NCBI GenBank assembly: GCA_900766355.1
Contig: CAAFVD010000013.1
Span: 56,413 to 120,412 of the forward strand
DNA length: 64,000 nt
Reading direction: 5' to 3'
From: Candidatus Gastranaerophilales bacterium
Lineage (GTDB): Bacteria; Cyanobacteriota; Vampirovibrionia; Gastranaerophilales; Gastranaerophilaceae
This document shows positions 43,614 through 52,930 of this stretch, in pieces. The stretch's first letter is position 1, and every line of letters starts with the position of its first letter. The notes under the pieces are model-generated. The model saw nothing but the letters and a program-made list of their open reading frames with translations. It was not told where the DNA came from and ran no database searches. The position numbers and the translations under genes were made by a program.

Positions 43614-43738
43614 CAAATTTATCCCTACATCATCTTACTCAAATATCACCATAACATCTAATGTAATTTTAAAAATTTCTTCTATATTGGTTATGCAAAC
43701 ATTTTTTTGCAAGAAAAAATTGATATAGGAGATTTATT

Positions 43739-44299
43739 ATGAAATTTGAAAATATTGAACTAAAAGGTCTTGATTCAAAAGGTAAAGAAACAAAAATAAA
43801 GCTTGCAGATTTAAAAGGTAAAAATATAATTCTTTATTTTTATCCAAAAGATGAAACCCCAATATGTACAAAAGAAGCAGGGAATTTTAGAGATGCCTTA
43901 AAAAAACTTCCTGAAGATACGATTGTAATAGGAGTAAGTCCTGATAATATCGAGAGTCACAAGAAATTCTTTGAAAAACATAATCTAAACTTTAGCATTT
44001 TATCAGACACAGAACATAAACTGGCTAAGGCTCTTAAAAATATCAAAGAAGATGTAAAAGATAAGTTTGAAGAAGGTAAATATGAACTTGATAAAATGAA
44101 AAATAAAATTCAAAATAAAAGAATTGATATGAAACTAAAACATGACGAAAAAGAAATTCGAGATAAAGAAAAACAACCAATAACAATGCGTTCAACTTTT
44201 ATTATTGATAAAAAAGGTCGTTTGATGAAAGAAATGAGAGATATTGATATAAAAGGTCATGTTGATGAGGTTGTCGAATTCGTCAAAACTTTGAAATAA
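43739..44299 (+). CDS. Peroxiredoxin (BCP/PrxQ) with charged insert
   Basis: A 186-residue thiol peroxidase. The motif FYPKDETPICTKEAGNFRD holds the peroxidatic C43; the usual resolving Cys five residues later is Gly, and no other Cys is present, so a one-Cys mechanism is implied. Between LAKAL and RSTFIIDKKGRL there is a lysine/glutamate-rich insert of about 45 residues (about 100-147), absent from ordinary BCP, probably a charged helix. It detoxifies peroxides, fitting the nearby PerR and rubredoxin genes. AGGAGA precedes the start. Confidence 0.87.
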   Translation: MKFENIELKGLDSKGKETKIKLADLKGKNIILYFYPKDETPICTKEAGNFRDALKKLPEDTIVIGVSPDNIESHKKFFEKHNLNFSILSDTEHKLAKALKNIKEDVKDKFEEGKYELDKMKNKIQNKRIDMKLKHDEKEIRDKEKQPITMRSTFIIDKKGRLMKEMRDIDIKGHVDEVVEFVKTLK

Positions 44300-44310
44300 A
44301 TTATACACAA

Positions 44311-44344
44311 AAGAAGGTGTTTCAATTAAGTAACACCTTCTTTT
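44311..44344 (+). terminator. Terminator
   Basis: AAGAAGGTGTT and AACACCTTCTT arms with a T-run after the peroxiredoxin gene. Confidence 0.75.
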
Positions 44345-44390
44345 GTATTTGTAAAAATGATTATAATTTCTACTAGATAAAATACTTCAT

Positions 44391-44903
44391 TTATTGTTGC
44401 TTATCTGTTTTATTATCGAAAAAATCTACAAGTGCATTATTCGTATTAGTATTAATTTTGGATAGCATATCATCTTTAAAAGAAGTTATATAATCTATTA
44501 ATTTACCAATTTTATTCATATGTTCTTTTTGGTCTATTGCACGACTTAATGAAGTCATAGGGTCTGTTTTTTTCATAAGTTCTACAAATTCATTAAGTAC
44601 ATCTTTTGGTAAATTTTCTGGCTTACTTAAATCATATTGTTTTTCCAATTCTGCAAGTCTATTTTTAGCATTAAGTTTGTCTTCACTAAATTCTTGTGGT
44701 TGAAATCTTTGAGCATATACTTGAGCTTCTTCATCACTTATATCACCACTTCCGTCAGTATCACCATATTGCTTTAAACACTTTGCAAAAATACTTTTTT
44801 CATTTTCATCAATTTTACCATTACGATTTATATCTGCCTCATTGTATGCTAATAATGTTAATGCACTTTTAGATAAAAATTGGTCAGGGATATTATTTGC
44901 CAT
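44391..44903 (-). CDS. EF-hand calcium-binding protein
   Basis: About 170 residues. Two canonical EF-hand loops with calcium ligands at alternate positions are visible: DINRNGKIDENE (about 24-35) and DTDGSGDISDEE (about 48-59). The C-terminal half is helical and charged with no known domain. No signal peptide, so a cytoplasmic calcium-responsive role or buffering is possible. The ATG at 44903 is chosen because AAAGGAG precedes it and the longer reading adds a meaningless leader. It lies on the strand opposite the peroxiredoxin. Confidence 0.72.
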   Translation of the reverse strand: MANNIPDQFLSKSALTLLAYNEADINRNGKIDENEKSIFAKCLKQYGDTDGSGDISDEEAQVYAQRFQPQEFSEDKLNAKNRLAELEKQYDLSKPENLPKDVLNEFVELMKKTDPMTSLSRAIDQKEHMNKIGKLIDYITSFKDDMLSKINTNTNNALVDFFDNKTDKQQ

Positions 44904-45035
44904 AGCTCTACTCCTTTCGTTCATGTCAGCTCTCGCATTATTTAATTTATATATATTAAGTATAGGGGGGGGTAGAATTGCGTACATTTGAATTTTTGTT
45001 ACAATACTTTATAATTTTAATTTTATTAAGATAAT

Positions 45036-45065
45036 AAAAAGCGAGCAAAGATTTTTGCTCGCTTT
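45036..45065 (-). terminator. Terminator of perR-rubredoxin
   Basis: AAAGCGAGCAAA and TTTGCTCGCTTT arms with a T-run on the minus strand after the rubredoxin stop. Confidence 0.75.
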
Positions 45066-45087
45066 GGGTTTAAGTTTACTTCTCTGA

Positions 45088-45228
45088 TTATTCTTCTTCG
45101 CTGAATTGGTCTTTACCAACTCCACAAAGAGGGCATGTGTAATCTTCCGGCAAATCCTCAAACGCAATGTTATCATTTTCTGCTGGATCATATACATAAC
45201 CACACACATCACATACGTATTTTTTCAT
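45088..45228 (-). CDS. Rubredoxin
   Basis: A 46-residue electron carrier. The iron site is C6-x2-C9 ([11 protein letters not shown]) and C32-x2-C35 ([12 protein letters not shown]), the exact rubredoxin pattern. At this length it is slightly shorter than the usual 52 to 54. AAAGGAG precedes the ATG. It lies 39 bases after perR on the same strand, so the two form a small oxidative-stress operon. Rubredoxins in anaerobes donate electrons to peroxide- or superoxide-reducing enzymes. Confidence 0.9.
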   Translation of the reverse strand: MKKYVCDVCGYVYDPAENDNIAFEDLPEDYTCPLCGVGKDQFSEEE

Positions 45229-45267
45229 GTTTGTTCTCCTTTACTGTGTATTTATCTGTGTAAACTA

Positions 45268-45690
45268 TCAGAGGCAGTTTTTACATATCCCCTTGATCTG
45301 AAAATTTGTTTGTAATACTTTTCCGTATTGTTCGCACCCTTCAGGTGCTTTGATATGTTCATCAAGAAAAATATCATATACAGCACCACATTTTGTACAA
45401 ATAAAATGACAATGTGGTGATAAGTCTGCATCATACCTTGTTTTTGGAAGTTCGTTATCAACCTTGAATATCAAACCCAATTCTTCTAATGATGCCAGTG
45501 TTCTATATACCGTATCTAAAGATATTGTTGGCATAACTTTGCGAACCTCATCATATACCATTTCTGCGTTAGGGTGAGATGTCACACTCGCAATCATCTT
45601 TAAGACCTCAATTCGTTGTGGCGTTAGTCGCATATTTGCTTCTCCACATCGTTTTTTAAGTTCTTTGAGTTTTTCTTCTACCTTATTCAT
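45268..45690 (-). CDS. perR: PerR-type peroxide-sensing repressor
   Basis: A 140-residue Fur-family repressor. Four structural zinc cysteines (C98, C101, C136, C139) are present. The metal-sensing ligands match Bacillus subtilis PerR with a shift of two: H39, D87, H93, H95 and D106; the last being Asp rather than Glu favours PerR over Fur. It represses peroxide-defence genes until metal-catalysed oxidation of a histidine releases it. It precedes rubredoxin and lies near a peroxiredoxin. A candidate operator precedes its start. Confidence 0.88.
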   Translation of the reverse strand: MNKVEEKLKELKKRCGEANMRLTPQRIEVLKMIASVTSHPNAEMVYDEVRKVMPTISLDTVYRTLASLEELGLIFKVDNELPKTRYDADLSPHCHFICTKCGAVYDIFLDEHIKAPEGCEQYGKVLQTNFQIKGICKNCL

Positions 45691-45699
45691 AACAATTCC

Positions 45700-45722
45700 T
45701 TATTAATAATTATTATTAATAA
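45700..45722. promoter_or_regulatory. Candidate PerR box
   Basis: TTATTAATAATTATTATTAATAA, read as 20 or fewer bases per arm pair, is a near-perfect palindrome of Fur/PerR-box type directly upstream of perR (consensus TTATAATNATTATAA). Autoregulation is inferred. Confidence 0.45.
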
Positions 45723-45836
45723 CATAGAATTTATTTTTTTGCAACCCCTTTCGTTTATATTTTTTATAAAATACAAAATTCTTGTATTACCCAACATAGT
45801 AATTTATTTTTTTATTGATAGATATATATTGAATTT

Positions 45837-46976
45837 GTGAAAAATGTAAAAAGAAATACATTATTGACTTATTTATCAGGCAGTTATAAAACAGAAACAA
45901 AAGTTAATTCAGATAGAATTTATGAATTAAATAACATGCCTGAAAAATCGGGAGATACGGTTTATTTATGTGAAAGAGAGTTTAGATATGAGGACAATTT
46001 TGGTATCAATTTTGCATTTGAAAAATCTAACGAAATAATTATTCTCTATTCTCCACATCAACTCAAAAATCTAAATGTTGGAACTCTTATTGTTGATTTT
46101 AACCCAATAAAAGATTATTCATACTTAAACCAATTTGGGTGCAAAATATACGAGGTTGATTCTCACAATATTATCCCTGCAAGGATTGTATCAAACAAAC
46201 AAGAATATTCAGCAGGAACATTTAGACGTAAAGTATATTCTCAAATAAACAGATATTTAACAGATTATCCATTTAAACCAATCAAAAATAAGTATGCAAG
46301 AAAGGTTTTAGATAATTTTATCCAAGACAAGCTTGATTATTATGCAGAATTTAAAAATGACCCAACAAAAGCTATGACCTCTAACCTCTCTATATATTTG
46401 AACAAGGGATTTATTTCGTCACAGAGAGTTGTGTTAGAAATTCTTAAATCAAATACAAACGAGGAAAATATTGAGGAGTTTTTAGAAGAAATTATTATCA
46501 GAAAAGAGCTTGCTGATAATTACTGTTTGTATAATAAAAATTACAAATCAATAAAAGGAATTCCAAACTGGGCAAAATCTACTCTTATAAAACATACAGA
46601 AGATTTCAGAGAATATGTATATACAAAAGAAGAATTTGAGCAAGCTAAAACTCATGATAAATTGTGGAATGCGACTCAACATCAGTTAATAAAAGATGGG
46701 TACATTCATGGATATTTAAGAATGTACTGGGCTAAAAAGATTTTAGAATGGACAAAAAATCCGCAACAGGCTCTTGATATAGCGATTTATTTGAATGATA
46801 AATATGGATTAGATGCACCTTCACCTAACGGGTATGTTGGGATTTTGTGGGCGATAGGTGGATTGCATGATAGAGCATTTAGAGATAGCAATATTACTGG
46901 ACAAATCCGTAAAATGACATATAAAGGGATAAAATCCAAATATAATGTTGAGGAATATATTTCAAATTATATTTAA
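45837..46976 (+). CDS. phr: Class II CPD photolyase
   Basis: A 379-residue class II photolyase, repairing cyclobutane pyrimidine dimers with light. The FAD-binding C-terminal part is clear: HGYLRMYWAKKILEW, AIYLNDKYGLDAPSPNGYVGILWAIGGLHDRAF. The N-terminal alpha/beta domain is short and starts abruptly at GDTVYLCEREFRYEDN, and typical class II enzymes are about 70 residues longer. The start is a GTG; TATATT at 45825-45830 lies seven bases earlier with no Shine-Dalgarno. A photolyase is unexpected in a gut-type dark habitat, so exposure to light or retention from an ancestor is implied. Confidence 0.87.
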   Translation: MKNVKRNTLLTYLSGSYKTETKVNSDRIYELNNMPEKSGDTVYLCEREFRYEDNFGINFAFEKSNEIIILYSPHQLKNLNVGTLIVDFNPIKDYSYLNQFGCKIYEVDSHNIIPARIVSNKQEYSAGTFRRKVYSQINRYLTDYPFKPIKNKYARKVLDNFIQDKLDYYAEFKNDPTKAMTSNLSIYLNKGFISSQRVVLEILKSNTNEENIEEFLEEIIIRKELADNYCLYNKNYKSIKGIPNWAKSTLIKHTEDFREYVYTKEEFEQAKTHDKLWNATQHQLIKDGYIHGYLRMYWAKKILEWTKNPQQALDIAIYLNDKYGLDAPSPNGYVGILWAIGGLHDRAFRDSNITGQIRKMTYKGIKSKYNVEEYISNYI

Positions 46977-47016
46977 AATATATTAACAACATCATAATAA
47001 TTCTCAATATTAATGG

Positions 47017-47022
47017 TATAAT
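47017..47022 (+). promoter_or_regulatory. Extended -10 of rfb operon
   Basis: TGGTATAAT ends about 22 bases before rfbC, which has a strong AAGGAGAA site. Confidence 0.5.
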
Positions 47023-47044
47023 ATTCCTAATTAAGGAGAAGTTT

Positions 47045-47593
47045 ATGGGTTTTGAATTTATAAAGCAGGAGATACCAGAAGTTGTTTTAATAAAACCAAA
47101 GGTATTTGGTGATAACAGAGGTTTCTTTATGGAAACATATAAGAAATCAGAGTTTTATGCAAATGGTATTGAAATAGAGTTTAATCAAGATAATCATTCA
47201 AAATCAACTGCACATGTTTTGAGAGGTTTACATTTTCAAAAAGCACCGTACGGACAAGCAAAAATAGTACGTTGTACCAGAGGCAGAATTTATGATGTAG
47301 CAGTTGATATCAGACCAGAATCCAAAACTTTTGGAAAATATGTAAAAGTAGAATTATCAGAAGATAATAAGCAAATGTTATTTATTCCTGAAGGCTTTGC
47401 ACATGGGTTTGTTGTTTTATCAGAAGAAGCGGAACTGAACTACAAAGCGTCAGGAGAATATGCTCCTCAAGCTGATTGTGGTATTATATGGAACGATAAA
47501 GACATCAATATTGATTGGGAAATAGACTTTGAACCAATTTTGAGTGAAAAAGATACAAAACAAAAAACTCTAAAGGAATTATTTAATGACTAA
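47045..47593 (+). CDS. rfbC: dTDP-4-dehydrorhamnose 3,5-epimerase
   Basis: A 182-residue RmlC cupin-fold epimerase. DNRGFFMETYKKSEF, HVLRGLHFQ, KIVRCTRGRIYDVAVDIR and FIPEGFAHGFVVLSEEAE with a catalytic His and Tyr/Asp region are all typical. It converts dTDP-4-keto-6-deoxyglucose to the L-lyxo-hexulose form in dTDP-L-rhamnose synthesis. First gene of a four-gene sugar operon and translationally linked (eight-base overlap) to a glycosyltransferase gene. Confidence 0.94.
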   Translation: MGFEFIKQEIPEVVLIKPKVFGDNRGFFMETYKKSEFYANGIEIEFNQDNHSKSTAHVLRGLHFQKAPYGQAKIVRCTRGRIYDVAVDIRPESKTFGKYVKVELSEDNKQMLFIPEGFAHGFVVLSEEAELNYKASGEYAPQADCGIIWNDKDINIDWEIDFEPILSEKDTKQKTLKELFND

Positions 47594-48365
47594 AAAATTA
47601 TCAATTATTATTCCTACATTACAAAAAAGACCTGAGTTTTTATATCAACTAGTTAATTCTTTAGTAAAAGATGATTCTGTTGGAGAGGTTATAGTTATTG
47701 ACAATTCTACCAAAGGGCTGGATTTTAATAACGAAAAAGTTAGAGTTATTATTCCTCAAGAAAATTTATTTGTAAATCGTAGTTGGAATTTAGGTGTTCA
47801 AGAATCAAAATACGATTATATCGGAATATTTAATGATGACATTTGTATTCCAGAAGGCTTTTGTTCAAAGATTATAGAAAAAATTTCTGACGAAATTGGA
47901 GTTATTGGCACAAATGGTTATTCGATGATTAACAAATCTTATGAACCTGAAACAATTACGGACAATTCATTTGAAATAGAAGAAGTTCCATACACAACAT
48001 TTAATTATGGTGTAATGTTATTTATGCATAAAAATAATTATTATCAGATTCCAGAAGAACTGAAAATCTTTTATGGTGATGATTATTTGTTTGTAATGAA
48101 TCAAAAACATAAACGAAAAAATTACGTAATAGAAAACTTGAAAATGTACCATTACGGTTCATTGTCATCAAAAGCATTTTCTGATTTAATAAAAAAAGAA
48201 AATAGTTTATTTAATAAATTCACTTTATCAATTTGGGATAGGCTATTTTCAATAAAAAGAACAAGAACAAAATTAGTTATAAGATTCTTAGGAATTTCTT
48301 ATGGAATCAAAAAAGAAGATTTAAGACAAAAAAATTCGATACATGATTTATCGTTAGGAGAATAA
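47586..48365 (+). CDS. Family 2 glycosyltransferase
   Basis: A 259-residue GT-A glycosyltransferase. LSIIIPTLQKRPEFLYQLVNSLV and VIVIDNS begin the nucleotide-binding fold, and the DxD motif appears as FNDDIC near residue 80. No membrane segment. Because it sits between rfbC and rfbB it likely transfers a deoxysugar, probably rhamnose or a relative, onto a surface polysaccharide or glycoprotein such as flagellin; that is inference. Confidence 0.82.
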   Translation: MTKKLSIIIPTLQKRPEFLYQLVNSLVKDDSVGEVIVIDNSTKGLDFNNEKVRVIIPQENLFVNRSWNLGVQESKYDYIGIFNDDICIPEGFCSKIIEKISDEIGVIGTNGYSMINKSYEPETITDNSFEIEEVPYTTFNYGVMLFMHKNNYYQIPEELKIFYGDDYLFVMNQKHKRKNYVIENLKMYHYGSLSSKAFSDLIKKENSLFNKFTLSIWDRLFSIKRTRTKLVIRFLGISYGIKKEDLRQKNSIHDLSLGE

Positions 48366-48368
48366 AAT

Positions 48369-49346
48369 ATGAAGATTTTAGTTACAGGTGGTGCAGGATT
48401 TATTGGTAGTTGTTTTGTTAGACACATGCTAAATAAACATAAAGATTATAAAATTATAAACATTGATGCTTTGACTTATGCTGGTAATATTGCGAACTTA
48501 GATGATGTAAAAAACAATCCAAACTATACATTTGTTCATGGAAATATATGCGACAAAAAACTTGTAAGAGAACTAATCTCTGAATGTGATGCAGTTGTAA
48601 ACTTTGCAGCAGAATCTCATGTTGACCGTTCTATTACTAACCCTGAAATCTTTATTGAAACAAATGTTCAAGGAACTTTAAATCTTCTTCAAGCCTCTAA
48701 AGAACTTGGTGTAGATAGATATTTACAAGTTTCTACAGATGAAGTTTATGGTACATTAGGCAAAACAGGATATTTCTATGAGACAACTCCTCTTGCACCT
48801 AATAGTCCATATTCAGCATCAAAAGCAAGTGCTGATATGTTAACTCGTGCTTATTATGAAACTTATAAATTGCCTGTTTTGAACACAAGATGTTCAAACA
48901 ATTATGGACCTTATCAATATCCTGAAAAATTAATTCCATTCTTTATTTCTCAACTTTTAAAAGGCGAAAAAGTTCCTGTATATGGAGATGGACTTAATGT
49001 AAGAGATTGGTTATATGTATATGACCATTGTGAAGCTATTGATACTGTCCTTCATAAAGGTAAAGTAGGTGAGGTATATAATATTGGTGGACACAATGAA
49101 AAAACTAATATGGAAATTACTCATTTAATTCTTGAGGCTATGGGCAAAGATGAATCCTCTATCAAGTATGTTCAAGATAGATTAGGACACGATAGAAGAT
49201 ATGCAATCTCTAATGACAAAATTACTTCTGAGCTTGGTTGGAAACCATCATTGACATTTGAACAAGGTATTAAAATAACAATTGACTGGTATCTAAATAA
49301 TCAAGAATGGATAAAAAGTATTGAAGCTAAACAATTAGCAGTATAA
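48369..49346 (+). CDS. rfbB: dTDP-glucose 4,6-dehydratase
   Basis: A 325-residue RmlB short-chain-dehydrogenase-type enzyme. [16 protein letters not shown] binds [13 protein letters not shown] and STDEVYGTL hold catalytic residues, YSASKASAD contains the Tyr-x3-Lys, and [17 protein letters not shown] is RmlB-specific. It makes dTDP-4-keto-6-deoxyglucose, the branch-point of many deoxysugars. It is three bases after the glycosyltransferase gene. TTAGGAGAA precedes the start. Confidence 0.95.
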   Translation: MKILVTGGAGFIGSCFVRHMLNKHKDYKIINIDALTYAGNIANLDDVKNNPNYTFVHGNICDKKLVRELISECDAVVNFAAESHVDRSITNPEIFIETNVQGTLNLLQASKELGVDRYLQVSTDEVYGTLGKTGYFYETTPLAPNSPYSASKASADMLTRAYYETYKLPVLNTRCSNNYGPYQYPEKLIPFFISQLLKGEKVPVYGDGLNVRDWLYVYDHCEAIDTVLHKGKVGEVYNIGGHNEKTNMEITHLILEAMGKDESSIKYVQDRLGHDRRYAISNDKITSELGWKPSLTFEQGIKITIDWYLNNQEWIKSIEAKQLAV

Positions 49347-49359
49347 AAGGAGAACTACA

Positions 49360-50238
49360 ATGAAGGGAATAATACTTGCAGGTGGTGCAGGAACAAGACT
49401 GTATCCTAGTACAATGGTTGTATCAAAACAACTTTTACCAGTTTATGACAAGCCAATGATTTATCACCCAATTTCTGTTTTAATGCTTGCAGGTATAAAA
49501 GATATTCTTATAATTTCAACTCCTCAAGATTTACCTAATTTTAAAAAGTTGTTAAAAGATGGTTCTCAATTTGGGGTTAGATTTGAGTACAAAGAACAAC
49601 CTTCTCCTGATGGTTTGGCTCAAGCTTTTGTTTTGGGTGAAGAATTTATTGGAGATGATAGTGCCGCTTTAATTCTTGGAGATAATATATTTTATGGTCA
49701 AGGTTTCTCTGGCATGTTGAAAGAAAATATTGAAATTATAGAAAAACAAGGTGGTGCATCTGTATTTGGATATCAGGTTAAAGACCCTGAAAGATTTGGA
49801 GTTGTTGAGTTTGACCAAAATAACAAAGCAATTTCTATAGAAGAAAAACCAGCTAAGCCAAAATCTGATTATGCAGTAACAGGTTTGTATTTCTATGATA
49901 ATAATGTTGTTAAGTACGCAAAAGAACTTAAACCTTCTGCTCGTGGAGAGTACGAAATTACAGATTTGAATAGAATTTATCTAGAAAAAAATCAATTGAA
50001 TGTAAACCTTTTAGGACGTGGTTTTGCTTGGTTGGATACAGGTACTCATCATTCTTTACTTCAAGCAGGGTTGTATATCCAAACAATCGAAGAAAATCAA
50101 GGAATCAAAATTGCGTGTTTAGAAGAAATTGCTTATAGAATGGGATTTCTTTCTAAAGAACAAATTGCAAAAAATATAGAAGGTTATAAAGGAAACGAAT
50201 ATTTTAACTATGTAAAAAAGATAGTTGAAAAATTTTAA
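49360..50238 (+). CDS. rfbA: Glucose-1-phosphate thymidylyltransferase
   Basis: A 292-residue RmlA nucleotidyltransferase. [33 protein letters not shown] (in conserved short blocks) is the dTTP-binding signature; [25 protein letters not shown] and [16 protein letters not shown] follow. It makes dTDP-glucose, the entry step, using dTTP that depends on tmk. With rfbB and rfbC it gives three of the four rhamnose steps; rfbD is not in the window. AAAAGGAGAA precedes the start. Confidence 0.95.
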   Translation: MKGIILAGGAGTRLYPSTMVVSKQLLPVYDKPMIYHPISVLMLAGIKDILIISTPQDLPNFKKLLKDGSQFGVRFEYKEQPSPDGLAQAFVLGEEFIGDDSAALILGDNIFYGQGFSGMLKENIEIIEKQGGASVFGYQVKDPERFGVVEFDQNNKAISIEEKPAKPKSDYAVTGLYFYDNNVVKYAKELKPSARGEYEITDLNRIYLEKNQLNVNLLGRGFAWLDTGTHHSLLQAGLYIQTIEENQGIKIACLEEIAYRMGFLSKEQIAKNIEGYKGNEYFNYVKKIVEKF

Positions 50239-50243
50239 ATCCT

Positions 50244-51851
50244 TTATTTTTCATATTTTAATTTTGATTTAGCATAAAGAATGGCAGAGTTTTCATCTTG
50301 AAATACATTTTTTGTTCCAATTTGTTTTATGATTGATAGACTTTCAAGTTGTTCTAATACTGTTCTATTTGATACAAGTATAGGTTCTATGTGTTGAGAT
50401 TTGAGTCTAACAATAATATCTTCTAACGCAAAAACTGCAGAGATATCAAGAGTATCTTCGCCATCATAGTTAATTATTAAATATTTTGTGCCTAATACAT
50501 CATCAAAATGAGAAATCAACTGTGTTGCAGAGCCAAAAAAGAATTGTCCTTCAATATGCACAACACGTATTTTGTGTTTATAATCTTTTTCAAGTTCTCT
50601 TTCCATTTGCATAATATCTGTATCATAAACTTTTTTGTGTCGTAATTTTGCTCTGTCGGCAACTCTTTTTGCATATAATAATGCTGCAAGTGTAATACCA
50701 GCTCCTACTGCAAATATAAGGTTATAGAATACGGTTAAAAAGAATACCAAAAACAAAATGTACAAATCATCTTTTGGTGCAAATTTTAAAACCTTAATAA
50801 ACTTCATGTCGATAATGTCGTAACCTATTTTTATCAAAATCCCAGCAAGAACAGCAAGAGGTATTTGAGCTACAAACCCAGAACATTGGAATAGAAGTAC
50901 AATTAGGATTAAAGGGTTTATAATCGAAGTCAATTTTGTACTTGAACCCGAGTTGAGAGCCGCAACTGTTCTCATTGTAGCAGCAGAGCCTCCTAATGAC
51001 CCTGTTAAACCGCAAAGCAAATTTCCAATACCTAAAGCTGATAATATTTTCTTTGGTGGAGTTTTTGTTTTCATAAGAGAATCTGAAACCAAACCTGTTA
51101 ATAATGATTCTGCAGAAAACACAATTGTTAATGTTAGAGCATAAGGGATAAACTCTATAATTTTTTTGAAATCAAAGTATGGTGTTACGATTTGAGGAAA
51201 AGCAACAGAAACATTTGAAATTCTATCTATATTAAGCCCTAAATGAATAGATAAATAGGTACAAAATATCAATGCAATAACCTGAGATGGTATTATTTTG
51301 GTTATAAATTTAGGTATGCCAAAAACGATTAATAATGTTATTAAACCCATAAATAACGCATCTTGATTGATTGTTGCAAAACTATTATGTAGATTTAATA
51401 TTGTATCCACAGTTGATGAAAGAGATTTATGCCCCATTAACGGATTGAGTTGTAAAATAATTATTATAAATCCAACTCCGTTCATAAACCCTGAAATTAC
51501 AGGATAAGGAACATATTTAACGATTTCAGGGAGTTTTGTTAGAGAACAAATAAATTGAATTATACCTGCCATAACAATAATAGTTGTAGCAGCTTTTAAA
51601 TCATATCCTAGTGAAGTCATCATTGCTGCAATAACAATAGCAACAGGGCCTGTTGTTCCTGAAACCATAGGAATCTTTGGGCCTAGTATGCCTGCAACAA
51701 AACAAAGTATTATAGCACCCCACATGCCTGCACTCGCGCCGAACCCAGTTGCAACTCCAAAAGCTAAAGCTTGAGGAAGTGTTATTATTGCAGAATTTAG
51801 CCCACCAAAGATGTCACCAATATAAATGTTTATTTTATTTTTTAAATCCAT
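50244..51851 (-). CDS. SulP-family anion transporter with STAS domain
   Basis: A 535-residue SulP/SLC26-type transporter. Ten or more membrane segments begin at ALAFGVATGFGASAGMWGA; the anion-binding region includes SGTTGPVAIVIAAM and VSDSLMKTKTPPKK. The C-terminal STAS domain (about 400-535) contains INYDGEDTLDISAVFALEDIIVRL, a typical regulatory fold. Substrates in the family include sulfate and bicarbonate; the particular one cannot be told. Divergent from the next gene over a 44-base gap; converges on rfbA five bases away. Confidence 0.88.
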   Translation of the reverse strand: MDLKNKINIYIGDIFGGLNSAIITLPQALAFGVATGFGASAGMWGAIILCFVAGILGPKIPMVSGTTGPVAIVIAAMMTSLGYDLKAATTIIVMAGIIQFICSLTKLPEIVKYVPYPVISGFMNGVGFIIIILQLNPLMGHKSLSSTVDTILNLHNSFATINQDALFMGLITLLIVFGIPKFITKIIPSQVIALIFCTYLSIHLGLNIDRISNVSVAFPQIVTPYFDFKKIIEFIPYALTLTIVFSAESLLTGLVSDSLMKTKTPPKKILSALGIGNLLCGLTGSLGGSAATMRTVAALNSGSSTKLTSIINPLILIVLLFQCSGFVAQIPLAVLAGILIKIGYDIIDMKFIKVLKFAPKDDLYILFLVFFLTVFYNLIFAVGAGITLAALLYAKRVADRAKLRHKKVYDTDIMQMERELEKDYKHKIRVVHIEGQFFFGSATQLISHFDDVLGTKYLIINYDGEDTLDISAVFALEDIIVRLKSQHIEPILVSNRTVLEQLESLSIIKQIGTKNVFQDENSAILYAKSKLKYEK

Positions 51852-51882
51852 AAAATATATATTAACATAATTTTGTTAGATT

Positions 51883-51888
51883 TATAAT
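51883..51888 (+). promoter_or_regulatory. -10 of membrane protein gene (leaderless)
   Basis: TATAAT eight bases before the ATG at 51896; no Shine-Dalgarno is present. Confidence 0.45.
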
Positions 51889-51895
51889 TTATATT

Positions 51896-52825
51896 ATGAA
51901 TGTACATGGTTTAAAAGTAATAAGATTTGAACGATATATTTTAGCAATATTGATGACAGTTACAATGTTTTTTATTGCTGGAATAAGTGGACAACGAGAA
52001 ATTATATTTCCAGAAGTCCTAGCAATTATGACAGGTGCTTGGGTTGCAAAAACACAACCTTGGAGTGTAAACAAACGAAAAATATTTTCTTTAACTTGTT
52101 TAGCATCAATATATGGCGTTGCTATCGTTAAATACGTTCATGCAGATTTGTTTTTTCAGGTTTGTTTGTGCTTCGTAATAACAGGAATATTATTATCTGT
52201 TATGAGGACAAACTTTATTCCTATAATATCTGCTTGTATATTACCAATTTATATGAGAACAGATAGTTGGGTTTATTCAATCGCTGTCAGTATTATGGCA
52301 TTGATGATTATAATAGGACAATGGTTTATGGAAAAATATCATTTGCGACATATCAACCATTATGATAAATATGAGTTTGATATAAAACACGAATTCAAAT
52401 GGTGGGTAAAATTATTTTTGATATTTGGAATAATATCTGTATTACCTTTAGAAAGTAGAAATTTGTTCTTTTTAGCCCCACCTTTGATAGTTACGTTTGT
52501 AGAATTTGCAAATCCTCAAAGCCCACTCAGAAAAAGAGCTATTAATGTTTATGGAATAATAGTTTTTGCGTCATTAATTGGAACTGCTATGCGATTGATT
52601 TTGAATATGTATATGGATTGCCCATTAGTTATTTGTGCAATGTTAGCTTGTATATGCCTGTTTATTGTTTTTGATTATTCAAGAATTTATTTTCCTCCAT
52701 CAGGTGCAATCTTGTTGTTGCCAATGATATTGAGAATGGAAGATTTAAAAGTGTTTCCAATTGAAGTTGCAATAGGTGGTGCAATTATTATACCTATATC
52801 TATGTATTTGTTTAGAAAAAATTAG
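51896..52825 (+). CDS. Integral membrane protein (HPP-like region)
   Basis: A 309-residue polytopic membrane protein with about eight hydrophobic segments. Near the end RIYFPPSGAILLLPMIL resembles the conserved region of the HPP family, some members of which transport nitrite in chloroplasts, but overall similarity is weak. Charged loops between helices are short. It is divergent from the SulP gene; both may share control. Leaderless start likely. Function unknown. Confidence 0.6.
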   Translation: MNVHGLKVIRFERYILAILMTVTMFFIAGISGQREIIFPEVLAIMTGAWVAKTQPWSVNKRKIFSLTCLASIYGVAIVKYVHADLFFQVCLCFVITGILLSVMRTNFIPIISACILPIYMRTDSWVYSIAVSIMALMIIIGQWFMEKYHLRHINHYDKYEFDIKHEFKWWVKLFLIFGIISVLPLESRNLFFLAPPLIVTFVEFANPQSPLRKRAINVYGIIVFASLIGTAMRLILNMYMDCPLVICAMLACICLFIVFDYSRIYFPPSGAILLLPMILRMEDLKVFPIEVAIGGAIIIPISMYLFRKN

Positions 52826-52930
52826 TGTTATTAAAATACATTATACGCTTGTCATATTTGGGTATTTTTATTTTGTATACCAAATAGAGGATATTTTTGT
52901 TTTGTTTGTAATGTTTTTTAAAATAATGCC

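Noticed and set aside
45009..45212. Minus-strand ORF overlapping rubredoxin
   Set aside because: It is an out-of-frame shadow; the frame with four rubredoxin cysteines and AAAGGAG is the real gene.
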